A stretch of DNA of 64,000 nucleotides from Paractinoplanes lichenicola (GTDB lineage Bacteria > Actinomycetota > Actinomycetes > Mycobacteriales > Micromonosporaceae), in contig NZ_JAENHO010000007.1 in the NCBI RefSeq assembly GCF_016785085.1, positions 248,001-312,000 of the forward strand, written 5' to 3'. The position numbers were made by a program, and so were the translations under genes. The notes under the pieces were generated by a model. It searched no databases, was not told the origin of the DNA, and saw only the letters and a program-made list of their open reading frames with translations. Of this stretch, positions 1 to 8,172 are shown one piece after another. Every line of letters starts with the position of its first letter. Position 1 is the first letter of the stretch.

Positions 1-151
1 CGCCTGGCCCGTCATCGCCGATTCCCGTACGGCGGGACGGACGATCAACCTCGGCGCGGGCGCTCACGGCGTCGGGCTGCAGGTGCCCGCCGACGATGCC
101 GTCAAGGCGCTCGGCGGAACCTTCGCGGACGTCACCGACGAGGTGGGGTAG
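1..151 (+). CDS. C-terminal fragment of an unidentified protein
   Basis: An open frame runs in from the left edge (first full codon at base 2) and stops at TAG 149-151, giving the last 49 residues of a protein. The fragment is Gly/Ala/Asp-rich (it contains INLGAGAHGVGLQVP) and has the codon use of its neighbours, so it is probably a real gene end. I do not recognise the family from this short piece. The next gene starts 9 bases downstream on the same strand, so the two may be cotranscribed. Confidence 0.5.
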   Translation, partial: AWPVIADSRTAGRTINLGAGAHGVGLQVPADDAVKALGGTFADVTDEVG

Positions 152-160
152 TTTCGTCGC

Positions 161-511
161 GTGACGAGTGAAAACGCGATCCAGCCCGACGTTCCCCCTT
201 CCGGCACCGGCTGCGTCGAGTGCCTCGACAACGGCGGATGGTGGTTCCACCTGCGCCGCTGCGCCCAGTGCGGGCACATCGGCTGCTGCGACACCTCACC
301 GGCGCAGCACGCGACAGCCCACTGGCGCGAGACCGGCCACCCCGTCATCCAGTCGTTCGAGCCCGGCGAGGACTGGTATTGGGACTTCACCACGCAGGAG
401 GCGGGCAACGGCCCGCAGCTCGCCCCGGCGACCAGCCGCCCCGACGACCAGTCGGTGCCCGGCCCGGCCGAAAACGTGCCGGCCGACTGGCGTACGAAGC
501 TCAACCGATAA
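161..511 (+). CDS. UBP-type zinc finger domain protein
   Basis: A 116-residue protein with a GTG start. Residues about 15-70 form a UBP-type zinc finger: paired cysteines in CVEC, then CAQCG, then the GCCD motif, followed by HATAHW and the HPVIQSF segment typical of this fold. In eukaryotes the fold binds the C-terminus of ubiquitin; in actinobacteria these small stand-alone proteins have no established substrate. The last 35 residues are polar and probably disordered. The gene follows the preceding stop by 9 bases and lies 40 bases before a phosphodiesterase gene on the same strand. The family call is firm; the function is unknown. Confidence 0.85.
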   Translation: MTSENAIQPDVPPSGTGCVECLDNGGWWFHLRRCAQCGHIGCCDTSPAQHATAHWRETGHPVIQSFEPGEDWYWDFTTQEAGNGPQLAPATSRPDDQSVPGPAENVPADWRTKLNR

Positions 512-551
512 TCGTTTCGCACGGGCGCGGGATCCTCGCTAGCTTGCTCCG

Positions 552-1376
552 ATGAGGATCCTGCACCTGTCGGACACCCATCTCACCGCCGCGCCCGGCC
601 CCAACGCCGACGGCATCGACTCGCGCGAGTCGCTGCGCCGCATGCTGGCCGGCTGCGAGCGGCTCACCCGGCTGAGCGCGGTCCTGGTCACCGGCGACGT
701 GGCCGACGACGGCAGCCCCGAGGCGTACGAGGATGTGCGGGCCCTGGTCGGCGGGTTCGCTGCGGCGCGGGGCATTCCGGCGCTCTACACCACGGGCAAC
801 CACGACGAGCGCAAGGCCTTCGCGTCGGTGCTCGGCGACGACCTGGTCGCGGCGACCGAGATCGACGGGTTCCGCCTGATCACGCTGGACACGCTGGTGC
901 CGGGCAAGGCGTACGGGTGGCTCGGCGACGACCAGCTCGCGTGGCTGCGCGACACCCTGTCGACGCCCGCCCCCCACGGCACGGTGCTGGCCTTCCACCA
1001 CCCGCCGATCGGCCTGCCCGGCGTCGAGGTGCAGCACAAGCTGGGCCTGCTCAACCCGGAGGCGCTGGCCGAGGCGATCCGCGGCCGCGACGTCCGGCTG
1101 ATCCTCACCGGCCACTTCCACCTGCAGCTGTTCGGCCTGCTCGAGTCGGTGCCGGTGTGGGTGACCCCCGGCGTGATCACGCGCATCGACCTCACCGGCC
1201 TTCCGGGCACAGAGCGAGCCGTACGCGGGGCGTCCGCGACCCTGGTCGACCTGAGCACCCCGCACTCGCCGTTGCTGCACGTCCTGCACGCCCGTGACCC
1301 GCACGCCGGCGAGACGGCCCATGAGCTCAGTGCCGAGGCCCTGTCGGCCGTGCTCGACGAGCTAGGGGCAGGCTAG
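552..1376 (+). CDS. Metallophosphoesterase, Icc/CpdA-like cyclic-nucleotide phosphodiesterase
   Basis: A 274-residue calcineurin-like phosphoesterase. The five metal-binding blocks are visible in order: LSDTHL near the N-terminus (Asp8, His10), LVTGDVADDG near residue 45, TTGNHDER near residue 80, AFHHPPIG near residue 145 and ILTGHFHLQ near residue 185. Spacing and length match class III phosphodiesterases related to CpdA, which hydrolyse cAMP or other phosphodiesters. No signal peptide, so cytoplasmic. The ATG start places the first metal ligands at the expected distance. The 3' end overlaps the convergent acetyltransferase gene by 15 bases. The substrate cannot be fixed from sequence. Confidence 0.88.
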   Translation: MRILHLSDTHLTAAPGPNADGIDSRESLRRMLAGCERLTRLSAVLVTGDVADDGSPEAYEDVRALVGGFAAARGIPALYTTGNHDERKAFASVLGDDLVAATEIDGFRLITLDTLVPGKAYGWLGDDQLAWLRDTLSTPAPHGTVLAFHHPPIGLPGVEVQHKLGLLNPEALAEAIRGRDVRLILTGHFHLQLFGLLESVPVWVTPGVITRIDLTGLPGTERAVRGASATLVDLSTPHSPLLHVLHARDPHAGETAHELSAEALSAVLDELGAG

Positions 1377-1865
1377 CTCGTAGACGATCTCGAGGCCGTC
1401 CTCCTCGTCCCACTGCTCGCCGACCTGCTCGAAACCGTAGGGCAGGGCGAGATTTCGCGACGCGAGGTTGTCGGGGCTGATGCTGACGCGGATCCGGCGT
1501 ACGGAAGGGTCGGCCTTGGCCCGGGCGAGCAGCGACTCCAGGGCCGCCCGCGCGTAGCCCTGCCGGCGGAACTCGGGGTCGATGGCGTAGCCGATCTCGA
1601 CCATGCCCTCGGCGTCGGGCGGGGCGTGAAAACCGGCACGACCAACAGCCTTCCCCCGTACGGGGTCCCAGACGATCCCGGTCGTCCAGGCCTCGCTGCC
1701 GGGGTCGTTCCGCGCCTGCTCGAGCCGCATCCGCCAGACGCCGCTGTTCTCGGGGGCGGCCAGCCACTCGGACACCGCGACGGGACCGGCCTTCCCGGCG
1801 GCGGCCACGTCGCCGTCGGCCAGCGCGCGAAAAGCCTCGGCGCTGAGGTGCACGATACGAGTCAC
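1362..1865 (-). CDS. GNAT family N-acetyltransferase
   Basis: A 167-residue protein starting at GTG. It has the Gcn5-related acetyltransferase core: beta-4 (MVEIGYAIDPEFR), the acetyl-CoA pyrophosphate loop RRQGYA, then the helix ALESLLARA and the late NLASRNLALPYGFEQVG segment typical of the RimJ/RimL subgroup. The acceptor could be a protein N-terminus or a small amine; sequence alone does not decide. Its 3' end overlaps the convergent phosphodiesterase by 15 bases. It is divergent from the glycosyltransferase that begins 44 bases upstream. Confidence 0.85.
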   Translation of the reverse strand: MTRIVHLSAEAFRALADGDVAAAGKAGPVAVSEWLAAPENSGVWRMRLEQARNDPGSEAWTTGIVWDPVRGKAVGRAGFHAPPDAEGMVEIGYAIDPEFRRQGYARAALESLLARAKADPSVRRIRVSISPDNLASRNLALPYGFEQVGEQWDEEDGLEIVYELACP

Positions 1866-1909
1866 AGCGGCTCAGGCTAGTCCCAGGTAACGGATGGTAG
1901 AACCGATTT

Positions 1910-2998
1910 ATGCGCATCGTCTTCGTGGCCTCGCCGTTGCAGGGGCATCTGCTGCCGCTGGTCCCGCTCGCCGCCGCCTGCCGCGATGCCGGGCACGACG
2001 TGATCCTGGCCGCCGGGGGCTTCCCGCCCGACGTGCTGGGCCTGCGCACCGAGGACATCGGCGGCGGGTTCAGCCTGCCGCGCAGCGCGATCCGCGTGGC
2101 GCTGCGCCACCCCGGGCTGGCCCGCGCCGAGATGCGGGGCCGCGCCGGGCACGGCTTCGTCGGCGAGCTGTTCGGCCGGGCCAACCTGGCGCTGCTCGGC
2201 CCGTTGCAGGCGCTGGCCGAGCGGGAACGGCCCGACCTGATCGTCTTCGAGTCGCTGGGCGAGGCGGGCGCGGTGGTGGCCAGTCGTCTCGGCATTCCGT
2301 CGGTGCTGCAGGAGAACACGCTGTGGCCGGCCGGCGAGCTCTATCGCGCGGTCACCGGCAGCTCCGCCCTGTCCGGAATGGACATCGCGGCGCCCGTGCT
2401 GACCCTGGCCGTCACGCCGCCGAGCCTGCGTGCCCCCGCCGCGGGTGCGCAGCTGTTGCGCCCGGTGCCGTTCTCGGGCGGCGGCGAGATCCCGCCCTGG
2501 CTGCTCGCTCCCGGCGACAAGCCCCGCGTGCTGGTCAGCCGCAGCACCCTCGACGGGCCCAACGACGGCAACCCGGGCCCGGCCGTCATCGCCGCCGCGG
2601 CTCAGGTCGACGCCGAGTTCGTGCTCGTGCGCCCGGCCAAGCACGGTCCGCTGCCGGCCAATGTGCGCGAGGCCGGGCGGGTTCCGCTCAACGAACTGCT
2701 CCCGTACGCGGCGGGCTTCGTGCACCACTCCGGGGCGGGCAGCGTGCTCGGCGGTCTGGCGGCCGGCGTGCCGCAGCTGACCACCCCGGGCGCGGGCGAC
2801 CGGCGGTTCAACGCCGAGCTGCTGGCCCAGCGGGGCGCCGGTCTGGCCGTGGCGGCCGGCGCCATCACCGCGGCCGACCTGAACCGGCTGGTCACCGACG
2901 AGGGGCTGCGGGTGGCGGCTCGGCAGGTCGCCGACGAGATCGCCGGCATGCCGTCACCGGACTCCGTCGTCGGATCGCTCGAGAAGCTGGCCGGTTGA
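1910..2998 (+). CDS. GT1-type (MGT-like) glycosyltransferase
   Basis: A 362-residue GT-B fold glycosyltransferase. The N-terminus (FVASPLQGHLLPLVPLA) matches the acceptor-domain start of the family that includes macrolide and aglycone glycosyltransferases. The C-terminal domain carries the nucleotide-sugar signature AGFVHHSGAGSVLGGLAAGVPQ followed by NAELL and GAGLAV. Such enzymes usually transfer a hexose or deoxyhexose to a small hydrophobic acceptor, and some confer resistance to macrolides. There are no sugar-nucleotide or antibiotic genes nearby, so the acceptor is unknown. The last 45 bases overlap the convergent regulator gene. Confidence 0.88.
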   Translation: MRIVFVASPLQGHLLPLVPLAAACRDAGHDVILAAGGFPPDVLGLRTEDIGGGFSLPRSAIRVALRHPGLARAEMRGRAGHGFVGELFGRANLALLGPLQALAERERPDLIVFESLGEAGAVVASRLGIPSVLQENTLWPAGELYRAVTGSSALSGMDIAAPVLTLAVTPPSLRAPAAGAQLLRPVPFSGGGEIPPWLLAPGDKPRVLVSRSTLDGPNDGNPGPAVIAAAAQVDAEFVLVRPAKHGPLPANVREAGRVPLNELLPYAAGFVHHSGAGSVLGGLAAGVPQLTTPGAGDRRFNAELLAQRGAGLAVAAGAITAADLNRLVTDEGLRVAARQVADEIAGMPSPDSVVGSLEKLAG

Positions 2999-3685
2999 CG
3001 GCTTCGTGTGCAGCACGGCCCGGCCCTGCTCGGCGGCGCGCAGGATGTTCTCGCTGACGAAGTCGAGGAACCGGGCGATCTTCTCCAGCCGCTCGGCGGC
3101 GGGGGTGCCGGGGCCGAGCACAGCGACACCCTGCCGGGCGGTGGCGATGAGCTGGTCGTTGGCGCGGGCGCTGGCGATCGTGGCCTGATAGAACAGCTCG
3201 TCGTCGACGATGTAACGGTCGCGGCGGCGCTCGTCACGCTCGCGCCGCACGAGGCTCTGGCTCTCGAGGAACGCGATCGCCTTGGAGATGGAGGCCGGGC
3301 TGACCTGCAGGCGCCGGGCCAGCTCGGAGGCGGTGAGGCTGCCCTCGTCGACGGTGAACAGGCAGGTCAGCACGCGGGCCGTCATCTTGGGCAGGCCCGA
3401 GCCGATCAGCACGCCGGTCAGCGTCTCCTCGTATTCGGCTCGCTCCCGCCTTTGCGGCGGCTGCTGCCCTTTCTGGACGGGCCGGCTTCGGTGAGCGCGC
3501 CGTTCGGTGGCGTGGTGGGCGAGGTCGGCGCGGTAGGCGGTGGGGCCGCCGTTGCGCATCACCTCGCGGGTGACCGTCGAGGTGGGACGGTCGAGCCGCC
3601 GCGCGATCTCGGCGTAGGGCAGGTCGTCGGTCAGGCCCAGCGCGATCTGGTGGCGTTCCTGCTGGGTGAGTCGGCCTCCCGGCAT
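2954..3685 (-). CDS. GbsR/MarR-type regulator with extra N-terminal IS30-like HTH
   Basis: A 243-residue protein with two DNA-binding parts. Residues 1-60 (LTQQERHQIALGL then AEIARRLDRPTSTVTREV) form a helix-turn-helix of the HTH_38 type also found in IS30 transposases. After a basic linker, residues about 85-160 form a MarR/GbsR winged helix (TASELARRLQVSPASISKAI, then a wing rich in Arg/Glu). A helical C-terminal part probably dimerises. There is no transposase catalytic domain, so this is a regulator. It is transcribed divergently from the DUF4097 gene, and the gap between them holds repeated TTGCAA boxes that are good operator candidates. Its 3' end overlaps the glycosyltransferase by 45 bases. 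Confidence 0.85.
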   Translation of the reverse strand: MPGGRLTQQERHQIALGLTDDLPYAEIARRLDRPTSTVTREVMRNGGPTAYRADLAHHATERRAHRSRPVQKGQQPPQRRERAEYEETLTGVLIGSGLPKMTARVLTCLFTVDEGSLTASELARRLQVSPASISKAIAFLESQSLVRRERDERRRDRYIVDDELFYQATIASARANDQLIATARQGVAVLGPGTPAAERLEKIARFLDFVSENILRAAEQGRAVLHTKPSTGQLLERSDDGVR

Positions 3686-3734
3686 GCTCAGCCCCCTTTC
3701 GTTCGGCCCTCACCCTATCGTTCAGCATCGGCCA

Positions 3735-3853
3735 TTGCAATGCAATGTTGCGTTAAATTCCGAACCGTTGCAATGAAATAACGGCTCTGAGCTGGCACTA
3801 GGGGTAGCCGTTGCAACTTCAGTGTTGCTCTAACCTGGAAAGCAACGTAGCGT
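3735..3853 (+). promoter_or_regulatory. Promoter of the DUF4097 gene with clustered TTGCAA operator-like boxes
   Basis: The divergent gap holds self-complementary TTGCAA words at 3735-3740, 3768-3773 and 3811-3816, the last inside the 8-bp palindrome GTTGCAAC (3810-3817). An inverted repeat GTTGCT-N11-AGCAAC lies at 3824-3846. A plausible promoter for the downstream gene is TTGCTC (3825-3830), 17 bases, TAGCGT (3848-3853), so the inverted repeat covers the -35 box and the spacer. A good Shine-Dalgarno (AGGAGAG, 3880-3886) precedes the ATG at 3891. The divergent GbsR/MarR-type protein is the obvious candidate binder; that is inferred. Confidence 0.55.
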
Positions 3854-3890
3854 TTGTCGCATCGGAAACGACGAGTCCTAGGAGAGAACG

Positions 3891-4532
3891 ATGAACCAGT
3901 TCGCCACCCCCGCCCCGATCGCCGCCGTGCTGACCGTCCCCGCCGGCCGCGTCCAGTTCATCGCCGCCGAGCGCGCCGACACGGTCGTCGAGGTCCGGCC
4001 GGTCCAGCCCGGCAGCGACCGCGACGAGCGCAGCGCGGCCGAGACCACGGTCGCCTTCGCCGACGGCGTCCTGCGGATCGAGGCCCCGTCGGACGACAAG
4101 GCGGGCTCGGTCGAGGTCACCGTCCAGCTGCCGGCCGGCTCGCGGGTCGAGGGCCACAGCGCCGCCGCCGAGCTGCGCGGTGTCGGCCGGTTGGGCGAGG
4201 TCGCCTTCGAGGGGGCGTACCGGAACATCAAGCTGGACGAGGCCGCGAGCCTGCGCCTGACCGCGGTCGACGGCGACGTCTCGGTGGGCCGGCTCACCGG
4301 TCCTGCCGAGATCAGCACCGCCCGCGGCGCCATCCGGATCGACGAGGCCACCCGCGGCACCGTCATCCTGACCACCCAGGACGGCGACATCACCGTCGGC
4401 GCCAAGGCCGGCACGCTGGACGCCGGCACCTCCTTCGGCCGGGTCAGCAACTCGCTCAAGAACGACGGCACCGCCGAGCTCACCATCCGCGCCACCACCG
4501 CCCGTGGTGACATCACCGCTCGGGGCCTCTGA
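3891..4532 (+). CDS. DUF4097 family beta-strand repeat protein
   Basis: A 213-residue protein of repeated short beta strands: alternating small/hydrophobic residues with recurring G-D-V/G-D-I turns (VDGDVSVGRL, TQDGDITVG, ARGDITARGL). This is the DUF4097 pattern, a predicted beta-solenoid or adhesin-like fold of unknown biochemical role. There is no signal peptide or membrane segment, so it appears cytoplasmic. In actinobacteria such genes often sit beside a small HTH regulator, as here. Its stop codon overlaps the ATG of the hydrolase gene (ATGA-type), so the two are translationally coupled and probably share the promoter upstream. Confidence 0.85.
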   Translation: MNQFATPAPIAAVLTVPAGRVQFIAAERADTVVEVRPVQPGSDRDERSAAETTVAFADGVLRIEAPSDDKAGSVEVTVQLPAGSRVEGHSAAAELRGVGRLGEVAFEGAYRNIKLDEAASLRLTAVDGDVSVGRLTGPAEISTARGAIRIDEATRGTVILTTQDGDITVGAKAGTLDAGTSFGRVSNSLKNDGTAELTIRATTARGDITARGL

Positions 4533-5362
4533 TGACCGGCTCACCGTGGACCGGCCTCGTGCCGGTGGACGACACCGCCCTGGCCGTCACCGACACCGGC
4601 GGCGACGGAGTCCCGGTGCTCTACCTCAACGGACAGTTCGCCACTCAGGGCTACTGGCGGCGGGTGCTCGCCGATCTCGGACCCGCGTGGCGGCACATCA
4701 CCTTCGACGAGCGGGCCCGTGGCCGCAAATCCCGTCGCTCGGCGGATTACTCGTTCGAGGCCGCCGTACGGGATGTGGACGCGGTCCTCGCGGCCCGGGG
4801 CGTGCAGCGGGCCGTGCTGGTGGGCTGGTCCTACGGCGCGGTCGTGGCCGCGCACTGGGCCGAGCGCCACCCGGAGCGTACGGTGGGCGCGGTTCTGGTC
4901 GACGGCGCCTTCCCGTACGACTGGCTCGACGAGGCCATGGAACAGCGGATCCGGACGCTGTTCCGCCGGCTCACCGTGCTCGCGCCGGTGCTGCGTACGG
5001 TCGGGATGATGCCCCGGATGACCGCCGCGCAGCAGGCCGAGAGCAACATCGAGCTCGGCCGGCTGTCCCGGCCGGAGGCGCTCGGGCCGGTGCTCGACTC
5101 GCTCACGGTCCCGACGCGCTATGTGGTGGCATCGGGAAAGTCGTTCGGCAGCAAGGGCGGCGAGCAGGAGCGGATCCGGGCCGGGCTGGAGTCGGCGGTC
5201 GCCCGCAACCCGCACCTGGCCATCAGTGCCAAGGTGAACAGCAATCACGGGGCGATCCTGCGCAAGGACTTCGGGGCGGTTTCCTCGGCCGTACGGGAAG
5301 TGGCCGCGCTGGACCGTGACTCATCGCCGCCGGGTTCGCTGGATCAGGACCACACACGCTAG
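4532..5362 (+). CDS. Alpha/beta hydrolase
   Basis: A 276-residue alpha/beta hydrolase. The nucleophile elbow is GWSYGAV (near residue 95), preceded by the usual VLYLNGQFATQGYW oxyanion-side segment and DERARGRKS. A candidate catalytic His sits in NSNHGAI near residue 238. An acidic residue before it would complete the triad. It is probably a cytoplasmic esterase or related hydrolase; the substrate is unknown. It is coupled to the DUF4097 gene by a stop-start overlap, suggesting a joint role. The 3' end overlaps the convergent transporter gene by 42 bases. Confidence 0.85.
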   Translation: MTGSPWTGLVPVDDTALAVTDTGGDGVPVLYLNGQFATQGYWRRVLADLGPAWRHITFDERARGRKSRRSADYSFEAAVRDVDAVLAARGVQRAVLVGWSYGAVVAAHWAERHPERTVGAVLVDGAFPYDWLDEAMEQRIRTLFRRLTVLAPVLRTVGMMPRMTAAQQAESNIELGRLSRPEALGPVLDSLTVPTRYVVASGKSFGSKGGEQERIRAGLESAVARNPHLAISAKVNSNHGAILRKDFGAVSSAVREVAALDRDSSPPGSLDQDHTR

Positions 5363-6223
5363 GACGACCACGGCGGCCACCAGTGCGGCCGGGGTGACGG
5401 TCTCGCCCAGCAGGAGGGCCGACCAGAGCAGGGTGAGCACGGGCTGGGTCAGCTGAATCTGGCCCACCCGCGCGATCCCGCCCCGGGCCAGACCGGCGTA
5501 CCAGGCGAAGAACCCGAGGAACATCGAGACCGCGGTCAGGTAGGCGAACGCCAACCAGGCCGCGGTTCCGGCGTGCGGGGGTTCGACGGCGATCGAGACC
5601 ACGGTGATCGACGCGGTCGCGGGCAGCGAGAGCAGCAGCGCCCAGCAGATCGTGCGGGCGCCGCCGAGCTCGCGGGCGAGGGCGCCACCCTCCGCGTACC
5701 CGAGTCCGCACAGGACGACGGCCGCCGGCAGGAACAGATCGGAGGCGGCGACCGCCCCGCCGGCCGAGCCGGTCACGATCAGGAACGTCAGGACGGCGAC
5801 CAGGCCGGCCAGGCTGGCCAGCCAGAACAGCGGGGGAGGGCGTTCCCCGGCCCGCAGCACGGCGAAGATCGCCGTCAGGGCCGGCAGCAAGGTCACCACC
5901 ACGGCGCCGTGGGCCGACGTCTGGGTGGTCAGGGCCAGCGAGGTGAACAGCGGAAACCCGACCACCACCCCGAGGGCGACGACCGCGAGCCGCCGCCACT
6001 GCGCGCCGGACGGCCGGGGCGCGCGAGTGATGCTCAGATAGGCGGCGGCCAGGATCGCCGCCCCGACGGCCCGCCCGAACGCCACGAACCACGCGTCGAG
6101 CTCACCCACGGCGACCCGGGTGGCCGGCAGCGACATGCTGAACGCGAGAACACCGAGCGCCCCCAGAACCAGCCCGCCGGCTGTTACCGTCTCGGTGTCG
6201 GTAGCGCTACTCTTCACTCTCAT
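5321..6223 (-). CDS. EamA/DMT superfamily transporter
   Basis: A 300-residue integral membrane protein with about ten hydrophobic helices arranged as two EamA repeats, the usual length for drug/metabolite transporters that export amino acids, metabolites or drugs. The loop LARGGIARVGQIQLTQPVLTLL in the second repeat is characteristic. The start codon at 6223 overlaps the start of the divergent MocR gene (bases CATG, 6221-6224). The adjacency to a MocR-type regulator suggests that the regulator controls this exporter, perhaps in response to an amino acid or vitamin B6 status. The 3' end overlaps the hydrolase by 42 bases. Confidence 0.87.
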   Translation of the reverse strand: MRVKSSATDTETVTAGGLVLGALGVLAFSMSLPATRVAVGELDAWFVAFGRAVGAAILAAAYLSITRAPRPSGAQWRRLAVVALGVVVGFPLFTSLALTTQTSAHGAVVVTLLPALTAIFAVLRAGERPPPLFWLASLAGLVAVLTFLIVTGSAGGAVAASDLFLPAAVVLCGLGYAEGGALARELGGARTICWALLLSLPATASITVVSIAVEPPHAGTAAWLAFAYLTAVSMFLGFFAWYAGLARGGIARVGQIQLTQPVLTLLWSALLLGETVTPAALVAAVVVLACVVLIQRTRRR

Positions 6224-6236
6224 GGGAGACGGTAAC
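6183..6236. promoter_or_regulatory. Inverted repeats around overlapping divergent start codons
   Basis: A perfect 11-bp inverted repeat, GTTACCGTCTC (6183-6193) and GAGACGGTAAC (6226-6236), flanks the shared CATG at 6221-6224 where the exporter and the MocR gene both start. Inside it is a perfect 10-bp palindrome GTAGCGCTAC (6201-6210). Both genes would have almost no leader, so transcripts are probably leaderless and the operators must lie partly within coding sequence. MocR-type proteins bind repeats between divergent genes, so autoregulation plus control of the exporter is a reasonable inference. Confidence 0.5.
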
Positions 6237-7631
6237 GCAACCGATCGCGTTATCCAAGATCTGCGGGGCCGGGCCGGTTCGGCCCCGGGTGGGACGCGCC
6301 TTCCCTCGGTGCGGGAATTGACCGCCCGGCACCACGCCTCGCCGGTGACGGTGGCCGCCGCGATCCGCGCGCTGGTTCGTGAGGGCTTGGTCGAGGCCCG
6401 TCCCGGTCAGGGAACATTCGTCCGGGACCGCGAGGCCGAGGCGCGCCGCCAGGCCGGGCCCGACTTGGCGTGGCAGACCGTCGCGCTCGGTGCGCGGCGC
6501 CCCGGCGAGGAGGAGCTCCAGGCGTTACTCGCGATACCGCCCACCGGGGCGATCGCGTTGTCCGGTGGCTACCTCGACCCCGACCTGCAGCCGGCGGCCG
6601 CCCTCGGCGCGGCGCTGGCCCGGGCCGCCCGCCAGCCCGCCGCCTGGCAGCGCGGACCCGCCGAGGGCCGGGCCGACCTGCGCGCCTGGTTCGCCCGCGA
6701 CCTCGGGCTGCGGGCCGACGACATGGTGATCAGCCCCGGCGGCCAGGCGGCGATCTCGTCGACGCTGCGCGCGCTGGCCGGCCCCGGCGACACCCTGCTC
6801 GTCGAGTCGCCGACCTACCTCGGCGCCCTGGCGGCGGCCCGTGCCGCGGGGCTCACCGTGATCCCCGTGCCGGCCGACGCCGGCGGCGTGCTGCCCGGCC
6901 AGCTGCGCGCGGCGTTCACCCGCACCGGCGCCCGGCTCTTCTACAGCCAGCCCCTGTACGCCAACCCGACCGGCGCCACGCTCGCCCCGCACCGCCGCAG
7001 CGAGGTGCTCGACGCCGTACGGGAAGCAGGTTCTTTTCTGATCGAGGACGACTACGCACGCGACCTGGCCATCGACGGCACCCCGCCACGGCCGCTCGCA
7101 GCCGACGACCCGGACGGTCATGTCGTCTATCTGCGCTCCCTCACCAAGTCGGCCGCCCCGGGCCTGCGCATCGCCGCCGTCGGCGCCCGCGGTCAGGCCG
7201 GCGCCCGCCTGCGCGCGGCCCGCATCCTCGACGACCTGTTCGTGGCCGGACCGTTGCAACAGGCCGCGCTCGAACTGGTGACCTCCCCGGCGTGGGACCG
7301 CCATCTCCGCTCGCTCAAGAAGGAACTACGCGCCCGCCGCGATGCGCTCATGACCGCCCTGCGCCGCCATCTGCCGCTCGACGCGGTCGAGGTTCCCCAC
7401 GGCGGCCTGCACTTGTGGGTGCGTCTCGGCCCGGACGTCGACGACGTGGCCCTGGCGGCCGCCGCGGCCACCGAGGGCGTGATCGTCTTTCCTGGGCGGC
7501 CCTGGTTCGCCGCGGAGCCCCCGGATTCCTTTCTCCGCCTCACCTACGCGGCGTCCCCGCCCGAGCTGATGGACGAGGCCGTCGTGCGCTTGAAGCGCGC
7601 ACTCGACCAGGCTTCCCGCCATCCGCGGTGA
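6222..7631 (+). CDS. MocR/PdxR-type transcriptional regulator (GntR HTH fused to aminotransferase)
   Basis: A 469-residue fusion. Residues about 1-70 are a GntR winged helix (GTRLPSVRELTARHHASPVTVAAAIRAL cut short here; it ends in GLVEARPGQGTFV). The rest is a fold-type I aminotransferase domain: GGQAAISS, ESPTYLGAL, the SQPLYANPTGATL segment, EDDYARDL, and the PLP-lysine motif SLTKSAAPGLRI. MocR proteins use PLP or its amino-acid adducts as effector and usually control transport or PLP genes. I chose ATG 6222 because it begins just before the HTH domain; an upstream in-frame extension has no domain content and would overlap the divergent exporter gene. Confidence 0.88.
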   Translation: MGDGNATDRVIQDLRGRAGSAPGGTRLPSVRELTARHHASPVTVAAAIRALVREGLVEARPGQGTFVRDREAEARRQAGPDLAWQTVALGARRPGEEELQALLAIPPTGAIALSGGYLDPDLQPAAALGAALARAARQPAAWQRGPAEGRADLRAWFARDLGLRADDMVISPGGQAAISSTLRALAGPGDTLLVESPTYLGALAAARAAGLTVIPVPADAGGVLPGQLRAAFTRTGARLFYSQPLYANPTGATLAPHRRSEVLDAVREAGSFLIEDDYARDLAIDGTPPRPLAADDPDGHVVYLRSLTKSAAPGLRIAAVGARGQAGARLRAARILDDLFVAGPLQQAALELVTSPAWDRHLRSLKKELRARRDALMTALRRHLPLDAVEVPHGGLHLWVRLGPDVDDVALAAAAATEGVIVFPGRPWFAAEPPDSFLRLTYAASPPELMDEAVVRLKRALDQASRHPR

Positions 7632-7634
7632 GCG

Positions 7635-8114
7635 CTACCGGAGGGTGCGCAGCGCGGCGTCGAGCGTGGTGAAGATCGTGTCCGAGGCCTCGTCGTCCCA
7701 GTGGGGGATCGGGTCGGCCTGGCCGGGGGCCGGGGCGTAGAGCCACCACAGGTTCTGCCACGGGTCGAGCATGCGGCCCAGCGTCGTCTCGCCGTAGAAC
7801 GGGGTCGGCTCGGTGACGACCGTGGCGCCTCTTACGGCTGCTCGTTTCTGCACTTCCGCGACGTCGGTGACCCAGACCTGCAACAGGCCCGGTCGCGACG
7901 GCCAGCCGTCCAGCCGGTCGACGATCATCAGGTCGACGGTGCCGAGGCGCAGCTCCGAGTGGATGAGCCTGCCGTCGGGCATCTCGGTGTGCGCCTCCGG
8001 GTTCTCCTCGACGCCGAAGACCTCCGACACGAACGTGATGAGGCCGGCCGCGCCGTCGACCATGACGAACGGGTTCAGGACGGCGCCGTGCTCGGGTGTG
8101 TGCAAGATGCTCAT
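7635..8114 (-). CDS. VOC family (glyoxalase/PhnB-like) protein
   Basis: A 159-residue protein of the vicinal oxygen chelate superfamily, PhnB-like subgroup: an N-terminal beta-alpha-beta-beta-beta module (PFVMVDGAAGLITFVSEVF, cut before the acidic EENPEAHTE stretch), HSELRLGTVDLMIVD, then a second module ending GRMLDPWQNLWWL. Typical members bind metal or small toxic compounds; the role here is unknown. ATG 8114 is preferred to a TTG four codons earlier. It converges on the MocR gene with only three bases between the stops. Confidence 0.85.
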   Translation of the reverse strand: MSILHTPEHGAVLNPFVMVDGAAGLITFVSEVFGVEENPEAHTEMPDGRLIHSELRLGTVDLMIVDRLDGWPSRPGLLQVWVTDVAEVQKRAAVRGATVVTEPTPFYGETTLGRMLDPWQNLWWLYAPAPGQADPIPHWDDEASDTIFTTLDAALRTLR

Positions 8115-8172
8115 GTCCCGAGCCAACCAGCGATTCCGGTCACTTCCCGACCGCAGCGATGCCGGCCGCCAG

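Noticed and set aside
2954..3685. IS30 transposase because of the HTH_38 domain
   Set aside because: No DDE catalytic domain or terminal inverted repeats; a MarR/GbsR domain follows instead.
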